From NCBI GenBank assembly GCA_007449985.2, contig VIIQ02000004.1, forward strand, positions 310,001 to 374,000: DNA of 64,000 nt, in the 5' to 3' direction. Position 1 is the stretch's first letter, and each line of letters starts with the position of its first letter. The translations under genes and the position numbers were made by a program. The notes beneath the pieces are model-generated. The model did not search any database. It saw only the letters and a program-made list of their open reading frames with translations, and was not told the origin of the DNA. Source of the stretch: Desmodesmus armatus (lineage: Eukaryota > Chlorophyta > Chlorophyceae > Sphaeropleales > Scenedesmaceae). Positions 46,141-56,398 of this stretch are shown here, piece by piece.

Positions 46141-49100
46141 AGACTGCGTGGTGCTTGTCTTTGAAAAAGCTGTGGGCTTTTGAGTTAAGAGTGTTGTTGA
46201 AGTTGACTGTCTGGAATGGTGTGCACTGAGACCTGGCAATCCGGTCGTGGAGCGTGCTTTCCTCAGGTCGACGCATCATTGTGCACCTGTCCCAGTTTGG
46301 CTTGTTTGCCCCGCGCAGTTCTCAACTCAATCTGCCTAGCGCACCAGGTGGACCTTGGCGCCAGGGTCTGTCTGTGGCTGTCCATGGCCTGCCATGATTG
46401 TATCAGTAAAAAGTTGTGTCGCACGCGCTCCCACACAGCAGCATGTGCAGACTGGCTGGTTTGCATAAACCTCCTGGTTCTCTGCTGTGTTTGCGCATAT
46501 GCACATGGCCATGTTGATGGGGATAGGACGTGTGTGCTGTGCATCCTGCTGGCAAATGCTGAGCCTTCAAGTGCTGCAACATGCATGGTGCAATGCAGTG
46601 CAGTGCATGGTGCAGTGCAGTTGTGCATGCAGGGCAGTGCATGGTGCAGTGCAGGTTGTGGCTCAGTACACTGAGGCAGTGAAGTTGCTGTAGTGGGGGC
46701 TGGACAGTGTGTGTTGCCTTTGAATAGGTTTCTCCAAGTTGAAACTTCAATTTGAAACTATCCATGGACGCTAAGCTGAACACGGACAAGGAAGTGGGGC
46801 AAACAGCAGTATTGCCAGCAACAGTGTTGTGCAACAGCAACAGTATTGTGCTTCTGGTTTTTCTGCGTGTGCAGCCTGCAGTGCTGCTCAGTGGCACTGT
46901 ACAGGCTGTACAGGCTGTGCACATGAGCTGCAGCAGCATGCCATGCAACCAATACACATGTTGGCAGTCAGCTGTACAAGTTGCACCAAAACACTACTGG
47001 TGTACACTTTTATCTGAATATCTGCTGATTATCACACTGGATGGTTTCCTACATCCCTCCCAACACCAAACAAAAACACACAAATACATCACAAATATGT
47101 TGTCAGGGAGGCCTGCTACACAAGGCTGCACATGTGCTATCAAGCCAAGCATAGTTGGCATACTTCGTGCATCCAATGCCACGTCTGATTTTGAACCAGT
47201 TAGATGGTTGCTAGCTGCAGTCCTCTTACGCTGGTGCCAATGGCCAAAGCCACAATGTGCTGCACGTGGGACCTTGGTGCCAATGCTGGCAGTGCCCGCA
47301 GGTAAGATTCGTGGCACAGACCCATCATGCTCACAACCCAAATGCTGCTGATCCCAGGCTCAGTCACTGACCAGCACTGTTGGGCAACCCGGCCACATGC
47401 AGTGCGCGCCCTCACAACCCACATGCTGCTGACCAGGCTCAATCACCAGCATTCTTGGGCCACCCAGTCATATGATATGCAGTGCGCGCCAAAGCGCCGC
47501 CCTCCCACAAATAGAGGCTGACATGTACATACAGTATTTCTTATAGGAGGTTAGCTAATGCAGCCTGAGCCTCTAACACGCTGCCCCTGCCCAGCTGTCA
47601 CATGCTGCTGCAGCAGCGGCCCGCTGGGCTGCCTTTGCCAGCTTGCTGCATAGCTGTTGGTGATGCTGCCAGCAGTGCCACAGGCAGCAGACACAGACCC
47701 ACAGATTTTCACAGACCCATCCCCTTTACAAACCACATGCAGCTGATCTCAAGCTCAGTCACTGACCAGCACTGTTGGGCCACCCGGCCCTATGCGGTGG
47801 CGCCAAAGCGCTGCCCTCCCTTAAACGGCGGCTGACATGTACAAATAGTATGGCTGATGCAGCCTGAACTTCTACACACGCTGCCCCTGCTCTACTGTCA
47901 CATGCTGCTGCAGCAGCGGCTGCCTGTGCCGCAAAGTTAAACTTGCTGCATACCTGTTGGTGATTCCAGGCAGAGCCTGTGCCACAGGCAGCTGTGCTGC
48001 CTGACATGCACGGGAGCAGTATTTGCAGGCAGCCGCTGCCAGCATTAGTAGGCTAGTAGGCTCATTGTCGGCAACGTGCACATGTGCGTGATGTACATCA
48101 CGTGATGCGGTCACCGCCTTGCGACATGCCGCATGGGCCATGATGCAGCAACGTTGTTGTATGCAAGGTCTCCCGTGCTGAGAGCCTACTGGGTGTAGTC
48201 GTACAGCATCAGCTGAATGCAGCTGTTACGTTTGCCAGTCAGAAACAGCTCGCCATCTCTGAAGTATGGGATCACCCTCAAGGGAAGGCTCGTCTCGCTG
48301 CCCCAGCACTCCATGAGAGTGCACAGCTGCCAGCCCTCTAGCCTGCAGCCCCAGGCACCCATTACACACACGCATGCACGTCTCTCTGTCGACACACACG
48401 GCCCTTGCCTCGCACCAGTGCAAAGCTTGTGCTGACCCCATGCGCATGCAGGTCGGTGCATCGGGGGTTGCCACCACCTGCTGCGGCTGCCGCAGCTGCA
48501 GGGTACAGCAACGCAAAGCACCTCACGGAGCTGCAGCAAGTTGCTGCACAACTCTGGGTTCATGACGGGAGATACACTGTTGCTGTTTTAGCCTGAATGT
48601 CATGTCAAATGGCCTTTGGAAGGCCTTGTCAAGCTTCCCAGGTCAGCAACCGTTGGCAAACTCGTGATGCTGTGCCGTGTGCAGGCAGCACAGCCATCTT
48701 GCAGACAGCATCACCGTGATGCTGCTGTGACAGCGGCACCTGCTTGCCCACAGCTTGCAGCCTGCTGAGCTGTGAACTGTCGGACAGTGCAGTGTGGGGC
48801 TAGCCCCTCAATCCGTTAGTGATTAGCGCTCCACATGTACTGCTGGAAGCAGAAGTCCAAAGAGACAAGTATGTGCTGAGCATATTTGCTCAAGGGAGCC
48901 CCTGTCATGTGCAGACAACTGTCTGTACTACAGTTGCCGATACCAGCATGTTCACTAGTGGCAGTAGCAGCCTGCTGGCCAGGCCAGTCTAGCAGCGGCA
49001 GTTCCACCAGACTGAGTATGCCAAATGATTTCTTAGCAGTTGGCTCAGATCTTCTTAGTGCTTAAAAGTCCAGCAGCACTGGTGGCAGCAGCAGCTGCAC

Positions 49101-50757
49101 TGACGACAGGCGCAACGCCTTGCAGATAGAACCAGGCAGTATGCGCAACTCACGCAAAATAGCAAGGGAATCCAGGAAGATGCCGGTGTGGAACAAGCTG
49201 CTGCCGCCTTGAAGCGAGCGTTGCACGCTATGCTTGTAAAGTTTACTCAGTTGCAGTTGTGGCAACTGCTCAAGCAGCTGTGGGTGTGCTGCTGATGCCG
49301 ATAAATCGCTGCAGTTGATGCAGCGCTCCAAGGTGTTCAGCAACGGACACTGGATGGTGCGCTGGATCAACTGCAGCGATGTATTAGCATCAGCAGCAGT
49401 GACCATTCTGGCAGGTGCCATGTGCATTTGATGCCAAGCTGCTTGACCCTGCAGCTGCCGCAGCTGCTGGCTGCATTACGAAGGGGGGGGGTCAACGCCA
49501 CAAGCTGGTGGCTGTGCATCCTGTGCTGCAGCTGTTCACAAGTGGGATGTGTTGATGAGCCTCCTTAGATCTAACTTGTCTACGGGGTCGTGGCAGTGCA
49601 TGCCTGCGCCTGTTGCACGAATATCGGTGATCAGCAACATGCAAGACATATTTCAGGCACAAAAACAGCGCTTTGGTTGCTTCTGTATGTGCGGCACTCC
49701 TGGCTGATTGCCAGCACATTCCAGTGGCAGACCATGTGCAGCAGGCATGCAGGTTTTCACAGGCCTGCTTTCATGCCAGTTGAACTCTTCAAGAGTGACC
49801 GTCACTGTGACAAGCTGGAAATGGAACACCCACACCACCCCTTGAGTTTGGCACAATCTGTTGGGGTTTCACAAATGTTACCAACGAAAGGCTGTCGACA
49901 GCAGTTGCTGAGGCTGAAACTGACGGTCATGTATGATTGCTGGGCCATCTGCATACCAGAGAAGTCTCTTGCTGGCCTGGAAAGGCGCTTGTTGAGCTGG
50001 GCAGCAGCCAAGGTTACTTCGCAGGGGGGGGCACATGCTATGATTCGCGGCAGAAATGTGCACCAGATGGGGGAGGGGGTGCATGTGCAGCCTGCACTGT
50101 TGTGACAGCTGGGACTCCCAGCTCGGAGCTGACGGGTTACAAAAGTTGGAGTACATGCTCGTGCAAGCACCCAGGCGCAACATGTGCATGCCAGCACATA
50201 GGCCAAACAACAAAGCCAGCTGGCTGCATTCCATGCCAGGTGGTAGAACCCAACCTATAGCTTGGCTGGACTCTGTGCAGCGGTTTCCTAGTGGACCTCC
50301 CGATGGTGATATGACTATCTTCAGGCAGGGCATTAGCAGCAGCCATTTTTTTAAAAAGGAAGGAAGGGGAGATGGAACTGCCGCTGCATATGCTGCCACT
50401 GTGCTGTCATTCCCTCATTACTGGATACTTTCACCACATAGTGGTACTCTCCAGACCTAGTAAACTGCCGAAGCCGAAGCTTGGTATCACCACGCGTGAA
50501 GGGTAAACCACCGAAACCCCTTCACCACTGCGAGCCGCTACAAGGGTGGGCGGACATCACAGCCTGGCCAGTGTCTTTGTATTTGAGCGGTGTAAGCCTG
50601 CATTCGAGCAAAAACAAACCCAACGCCACCTCGTCCGCAGCGCCACGGCAATTGCCGAACAGTGCCTGTCAAATGACGACGAGGTGGCTGTTCTGCGCTG
50701 CAAGCGCTGTCTTCAAAAAATACACCACCGTGCTGTTCCCCTTCCCTGCTGTTACGG
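46141..50757. other. 4.6-kb interval between copies C and D, no gene recognised
   Basis: Several open frames were read on both strands without a recognisable domain. A - strand stretch at 48186-48330 ends LRVIPYFRDGELFLTGKRNS and looks protein-like but has no partner exon. Short reiterated gcagtgcatggtgcagtgc repeats lie at 46590-46665. A ~0.4-kb direct repeat is listed separately. Confidence 0.4.
47349..48010 (+). repeat. Imperfect direct repeat, unit up to ~400 bp
   Basis: The sequence ctcagtcactgaccagcact occurs at about 47357 and 47755 (398 bp apart). The later part, ctgcccctgc...ctgtcacatgctgctgcagc, recurs at 47581 and 47881 (300 bp apart), so one copy has lost about 100 bp. The first unit also contains an internal partial copy (gaccaggctcaatcaccagc, ~47430). 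No coding signal. Confidence 0.7.
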
Positions 50758-50759
50758 GG

Positions 50760-50832
50760 TGACGCGTCATCAGTGTACGAGGTCGGTCACAGCTTCCCTG
50801 TGACGCAATACCTTGGCGCGCCAAGACAATAA
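50760..50832 (+). promoter_or_regulatory. Palindromic TGACGCGTCA and TGACG module upstream of copy D
   Basis: Perfect 10-bp palindrome TGACGCGTCA at 50760-50769, then TGACG at 50801 followed by caataccttggcgcgcc and caataaag. The last half-site ends 125 bp before the ATG. The TGACGCA...CTTGGCGCGC module is also present upstream of copy E, where it is split by a retrotransposon. Confidence 0.65.
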
Positions 50833-50929
50833 AGAGCCGAAGCTGCAGTGGCCAACCACTTGCGACATCCGCTGCAAACGTACTATTCTTCATCAAACCC
50901 TCTTACTTTCGTGAAACCAAAAAAACAAC

Positions 50930-52669
50930 ATGCAGAAAATCAAGGAGGTTCTCACCGGCACCCCAGCTCAGCCCGAGGTAGGGCTGACTGCTGTGTCTTG
51001 GTGCTCCTGATACATCACCCTGCTGCCCTGGACAGTGCTCACCCATCCCTTTTGTTTGCTGCTGCCTGCAGACCCACCACTCATCCCACCATGAGCACCA
51101 CACGGTCAACAGCAGCACACACTCCTCCCAGATGGGGGAGGTCGTGAGCGAGCACCCAGTTGCAGTGGGTGTCGCTGAGGTGAGTCAGCTCCACGTCATC
51201 CCCCACCTTGCATTTAAACTTGGTATGCCTCTACCATGCCTGACTGGCAGAGTATCTGGTCACCTGGGGCAATGCATCCCAGCACATCTACCCAGCCCTA
51301 GCCCACATGTACAGACTCTCTGCCGCAGAAACGTTGCATCAGACAAGCATTGCAAACGCAGAGAAGGCACCACTGCTTGTGCACTTGTACTGATCACTGA
51401 GTATGGCAGGTTGTAGTACACTAATGCATGCATATGCATGCGCATGCATTCAGTGCCTTCCAGGACCCCTGACTGACAAGCTCCCATTGCCAATGAGGGC
51501 CTCCAACACCCCCTGCATTGTCATGCCTTCAGGTCCCTGTGGTGGTGACTGAGCAGGAGCGTGTCAGCACCCACCAAAGGAAGGCAGAGGTGGAAGTGTG
51601 TGGCCAGAAGACCTTCACCGAGGTTGAGGACCGTCCCGTGGTCCATGAGAGGGTTGAGCGTATCATGGAGCACAGGCCAGTGGAGAAGCAGGTGGGTGGT
51701 GTTGCACAGATTCCCAATGCAACATCTGCAGTGTTCGTGCAGGTGCTGACAGCATGTATTTTTTTTTCTATTTTGTTTGTGTATTATATGCTGAGACCTG
51801 CATTGTGCTACTATGCAGCCCAGCTGTACACGGGTGGCAGGCTTTGTGCTGCTCCAGCAGGTGTCAAATGCATTGGCATAGCAACCCAACTGCTGCATGC
51901 ATTGGTGTATTTCTCACCCACTCCCGGCTGTCAAAGCGCAACCTGACAAGTCTTGCAGCAATTACACCATATTTTGAGTTGCGCAGTGCACGTGTACTGG
52001 TGTATAACGCCCTGGCATTGCGTCTCTCCCCATTCTGTCTCCAAAGTAACTGTGTGGTGCTGACCTGTGTCTGCTGTGCCGTGCCTCTGCTCCCTGCAGT
52101 ATGTGGTGGAGACCCGCTTCGTTGGGGAGCGTGAGCTGGGTTCCAACCACACTGAGATCGTGGACGTCAAGGAGCGCATTGTGGAGGTAGCACAGCCAGG
52201 ACCAACCTGCCCTGCCAACACAGGTAGGCCCTGACGCTGCATTGGCATACACTGGTGCTGTGCAGTTACAACAGGCCGCCTAGCACATTGCATTGAGGCA
52301 TCAGGACTGGGCGTCGTCTTGTAACCATCACAGTGTTCCAGCAGGCAGTATTTGCATCACCTTTTGCAGTATCATACTGATGTACTGCTTATTCAGCAGC
52401 AAGAGGCTGCCACTGTGTCAGATGTCACTTGCAGTCCTCAGCTGGGCCAATCGACACCTAATCCATTGTGCAGCAATTTGTGCTGCCAGCGTTTTCAAAA
52501 CGCTCAAGATTGCGGCAAGCACCACGTGCTGTACTACAGTATAGCCCAGTCTTGATTACTGGTAACACTTCTGTGCTGATGTGTGGCAGGTGCCATCATG
52601 GAGCAAGTCATCGGTGGTGTCACAGGAGGTGTCACAGGCCACTCACACATTGGCGGTGGCCGCATCTAA
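50930..52669 (+). CDS. His-rich array protein, copy D (exon 3 His cluster lost)
   Basis: Intact, 172 aa, the most divergent copy. Exons 50930-50977, 51072-51179, 51533-51691, 52100-52223, 52590-52669. Exon 1 gives MQKIKEVLTGTPAQPE. Exon 2 is Ser/His-rich (THHSSHHEHHTVNSSTHSSQ) and ends SEHPVAVGVAE. Exon 3 keeps TEQERV and EVCGQKTFTEVEDRPVV, but the HGHHHEHH block is replaced by STHQRKAEV. Exon 4 keeps the 124-bp length and YVVETRFVGE, with ELGSNHTEIVDVKERIVEVA instead of the usual core. Exon 5 reads AIMEQVIGGVTGGVTGHSHI. The exon 3 His cluster is therefore dispensable, or its role has moved to exon 2, while both cysteines (VCGQ, TCPA) persist. Older duplication than A-C by divergence. Function unknown. 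Confidence 0.82.
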
Positions 52670-53759
52670 GATGGGCCCTTTCCACCAAGTGCTCTGACCA
52701 CCCTGATGTATCTGGATGGGTGGTGCAGCTCAAACAACATGGCTGATGTGTTGTCCACCTGTGGTGTAGGCTAGCAGGCTAGGCATGTGTGGCAGGTGGC
52801 CCTGTGGGGTTGTGCGCATGCTTTGTCTATCGGCCGTTGTGCTCGTTGTTGTTGTTTTGTTGTACATTGTATATCTGAATGTCCCATCCAGCTGACTGCT
52901 GCACAGTGCTGCCTTTCAGCATGCAGCTGAAGTGCTATTGTTGTGAGGTATAACTTTTGCTGCAGAACACACTGTGATGATTGCTACGGTGATGTAGCAT
53001 ACTATGCCACGGTGGTGCTGCTTGTACAATGAATGGTATATTGTGTTGTTTTCTTCAGTTGTTGCTTTCTTCAGTTGTTTAGCTGCCTCTGAGCTGAATG
53101 TAGTAGCAATACAAAACCAATCGGTACAGTTGTGGTTTCCCTAATGTAACCAACTGCGCAGTTGAATTGTGCACCTTGGTTGCATGATCCATTTTTATGT
53201 TGCTAGATAATTGCAGTGCCGGGGTGTGACATCCAGCAAGCTAGGCAAACCTTTTCCACTTCTGTGGCATAACTCAACTGGCACAAACAACAGGCTGTCA
53301 TCCTGCATGAAAAATATGGACAGGATAAAGGGTGCAGCCGTGACAGGCCCAGACACCTCCAAGCTATATCTATAAGCTACACCCCAAAAAGCAGCTACTG
53401 TTTCGTCAAGACCATGCTGCGCTCTTTGGTCAGGTGGGGATGAACTGATTGTAGCTGCATCCTGTGGACACTTTCACAATGGCAATGAATGCAGTCATGC
53501 CTGCATACTCTGCTGCTGCTGCTGCTGCTGCCACAGCTAGCTTGTGCAACCTGGGCTGCACCTCCCTTGCCACTTTCACACTGTGCTGAGTGTTAAAGAT
53601 AAGTACATATTGGGTGGGTTTTGAGGGGGTGGAGTCCCTCAACCCTTGCCATCGTCAGCTGACTCACAAACCATACAAAACGTTGAGAAAACTAATGGTC
53701 TACTTGGAAATACATCGTTTACCGCGAGCAATAGCAGAACAGATTAGTTGACGCATACT
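52670..53759. other. Intergenic: 3' flank of copy D, distal promoter of copy E
   Basis: No gene. TGTAA at 53145-53149 is a candidate polyadenylation signal for copy D. A GCT microsatellite lies at about 53512-53531. CGTCA at 53653 and TGACG at 53749 belong to the copy E promoter and are cut off from it by the retroelement. Confidence 0.45.
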
Positions 53760-53764
53760 CTCTT

Positions 53765-54020
53765 TGACACGTGCCCTTACTAGGACACGGGTGAACCAGG
53801 GTAGAATACTGTCCGGGGCTTGGGGAACAGCTATTAGCTGGACCTGCCAACGTAGAAACCTATGACCACTGATGACACATAGGATGTCACCATAACAGGC
53901 CGTCCTACTAGGACTCCAAGGTTCCATCAAAGCCCCTGTTACCAACAGTATACGTCGTTCTTACACCAACAGGCTGGACCAGGGCGTCCCCTTGGCCTCT
54001 GTGCACGTATCCACGTGACA
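53765..54020 (-). repeat. 3' LTR (left in window)
   Basis: 256 bp, TG...CA. Identical to the right LTR except for two substitutions (ctgccaacg/ctgccgacg and cttacacc/cttatacc). Confidence 0.95.
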
Positions 54021-54372
54021 ACTCTCCCCACCCAGCTTCCAACGTCCTCGTTGGTAACCAGCAAATTTACTCCATCTGTAAGGCAGACGGTGCGCGCAGC
54101 AGGTACCGGTAAACCACGCTAGGGGGTGATGCCCGTCTCAACACCAGTGCAGGGATGGCTCAATCCCTCACCTGCGGACACTGCATTGCAACTTGTCTTG
54201 CAACCAGCATCAGTCCACTGGGGTACAGTACTTTACTGCTGTGGCCACGTAGTGTCATACAACACTCCTCAGGGCTTACTCCAATGCAAACCAGATCATA
54301 CACTGTCTTGCTACAAGCTGCCAGACCAGCGCTCAAGCCGCGCAGGGCGCTCACACCACAGGGTGGTGGGCT

Positions 54373-55860
54373 TCAACCTGCTCGACGGGCACATGCAGCC
54401 TGATATGCCTGCAGCACAGCAGGGCAATCCCGAAGCAACTGCTTCTCTGGTACCCATGCAATGTACTCTGGACCAAGGTCGGCGTACTTCACTAAGTACG
54501 AGGTTATAACCCGTTTCTTCCGACCTCCTGCACGCCTCTCTCGGTGTGCCAGTATCGTTTCCACTTGATAACCCAGCTCGCCGGTCAAATCGATGACCTC
54601 CGGTAATGCCGGGTACCGACCGTCACTGCGGTACGGCTTCAAGAGCGAGACGTCGAATACATCATGCATCTTCAGCTTAGCTAGTAGCTTAAGCTTGTAC
54701 GCAACTTCTCCGATGCGTTGCATGACTTTGAAGGGGCCGACATATCTGGGCAGAAGCTTCCTAGTCCCAGGATGTTTCAGTGTGAGGTTCTTTGTGAGCT
54801 GCAGCCAGCAGCTGTTTAGCCTCCCTTACAGCAGCCTGCACTCCCAGCGAGAACTGCTTTGCGGCCGGTACTGTGCTGTCATGTTTAGCAGACACAGGTG
54901 TCAGCGGATGCTGCCCGTAGTTCAGGAAGAAGGGGGTGTTACCCACCGACTCCTGGTACGAGTTGTTGATGGCAAACTCCACCATAGCCAGGTGTGTGTC
55001 CCAGTCGTCCATCCTGGGTTGCACAAAGTGGCGCAGCATTTCCTCAACCACCCGGTTGACCCTCTCAGTCTGACCATCAGTCTGAGGGTGGAAGGCTGTA
55101 GACATGGCTTGCTTGATGCCCAGCAACTTGCTGATCTCCTTGAACAGGTCACTAGTGAACCTAGGATCCCTGTCAGAGAGTAAGGTCTTAGGCACTCCGT
55201 GTGACCTAAAGACACTGTTCACAAACATGTTGGCAACTTCCAACGCCCCATCTGTCTCATGGCAGGGGACAATTTGGACCATCTTGCTCAGTTTGTCAAC
55301 AAAAATCGCGATGGCGTCATTCCCCTCCTCCGTGGTGGGAAGGCCCGTAATCAGGTCCATGGAGACCATCTCCCAACGTCTGCCAGGAATGGGTAGTGGC
55401 TGCAATAGGCCGGCTGGGGCCTGTGTCGATGGTTTGTTGCGCTGACAAGGCACGCACGTGCCCACAAAGCGCTCAACATCGGCTCGCATCGCTGGCCACC
55501 AGTACGTACGCAATAACAAGCGGAACGTCTTGTGCATACCCACATGGCCAGCAAACGGATGATCGTGGCATTCCTGCATACGACGCTTGCGTAACTGGGG
55601 TGCATCAGGCACCACCAGTACGTCTGTGCCGTCCAGCAAGCGCTTCCAGTACAAGCCGTGCCGCAGCTGCAACTCAGCTGTATTGGCAGAGTCGGCAAAC
55701 CACTCATCATTTTTGTAACCCTCTTGAAACTCGTTCAGGAACGCTTCATCAGCTGCATCGGTTTCAATTGGGTCTGGCGTCGGTTCCCGCGCAGGGACAT
55801 CGCCTGTCGAGCCGGTCTTAGAGGTCTCGGATGACCCTGACCAGGCACCTCCGCTACCAA
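54373..55860 (-). pseudogene. Retroelement pol remnant: integrase and chromodomain
   Basis: Open on the - strand from near the right LTR. The N-terminal zinc-binding part of integrase has HDHPFAGHVGMHKTF and CVPCQRNK. The catalytic core shows the three acidic positions in MDLITGLP, SDRDPRFTS and TDGQTERVNRVVEE. The frame then ends at 54761 after EAKQLLAAAHKE. The next frame (54373-54723) carries the chromodomain-like tail (MHDVFDVSLLKPY; SYLVKYADLGPEYIAWVPE). The segment that normally joins them is missing, so an internal deletion also shifted the frame. Reverse transcriptase and RNase H are absent. Non-autonomous remnant. Confidence 0.9.
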
Positions 55861-55862
55861 AA

Positions 55863-56118
55863 TGACACGTGCCCTTACTAGGACACGGGTGAACCAGGGT
55901 AGAATACTGTCCGGGGCTTGGGGAACAGCTATTAGCTGGACCTGCCGACGTAGAAACCTATGACCACTGATGACACATAGGATGTCACCATAACAGGCCG
56001 TCCTACTAGGACTCCAAGGTTCCATCAAAGCCCCTGTTACCAACAGTATACGTCGTTCTTATACCAACAGGCTGGACCAGGGCGTCCCCTTGGCCTCTGT
56101 GCACGTATCCACGTGACA
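55863..56118 (-). repeat. 5' LTR (right in window)
   Basis: 256 bp, TG...CA, followed by the target-site duplication CTCTT at 56119-56123. It lies 280 bp upstream of the copy E ATG, and its transcription direction is away from copy E. Confidence 0.95.
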
Positions 56119-56123
56119 CTCTT

Positions 56124-56236
56124 GGCGCGCGATACTCGCGCGCGGCATTCTTAGTGCTGCTCGCAAAAGCCATACAAACTGACCCAATAAAGTTGATGGT
56201 TTTGCCCACCGTCAGGCGTTACGATGACTGACGTCA
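56124..56236 (+). promoter_or_regulatory. Proximal promoter of copy E with a full CRE
   Basis: Begins with ggcgcgcgatactcgcgcgcgg directly after the retroelement, then ccaataaag (56182-56190), CGTCA at 56210 and the perfect palindrome TGACGTCA at 56229-56236, 163 bp before the ATG. The upstream TGACGCATACTCTT half of the module lies on the other side of the insertion at 53749. Confidence 0.6.
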
Positions 56237-56398
56237 AAAAGGGGTTTGACATCACACATGTCATCTGCACACCTGCTGCCCCACTGGGGCCAAGTTCGTT
56301 AAACAGGCAGCCAACTTGAAACACTGTCAGACAACCCCAGCTTGAAAATAAATCTCAAACACCAAGTTACTCTGCCCAGCATCTCGTAGAGTCACAGC

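Larger units (their letters stand above)
53765..56118 (-). mobile_element. Short Ty3/gypsy chromovirus-type LTR retrotransposon, internally deleted
   Basis: Two 256-bp LTRs starting TG and ending CA flank 1.84 kb of internal DNA. The 5-bp target-site duplication CTCTT lies at 53760-53764 and 56119-56123. The internal region, read on the - strand, retains an integrase and a chromodomain but no gag, protease, reverse transcriptase or RNase H. A purine-rich tract adjoins the left LTR, and a tRNA-primer-like ttggtagcggagg adjoins the right LTR. The LTRs differ at two positions, so insertion was recent. It must have moved using enzymes supplied in trans, or been deleted afterwards. Confidence 0.93.

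Noticed and set aside
48186..48330. Protein-like - strand fragment ending GKRNSCIQLMLYDYTQ
   Set aside because: No recognisable family and no partner exon; could be a gene relic but not supportable.
49062..49427. 121-codon - strand frame with leucine-rich look
   Set aside because: Only loosely LRR-like and isolated; leucine from CTG/CAG-rich DNA is common here by composition.
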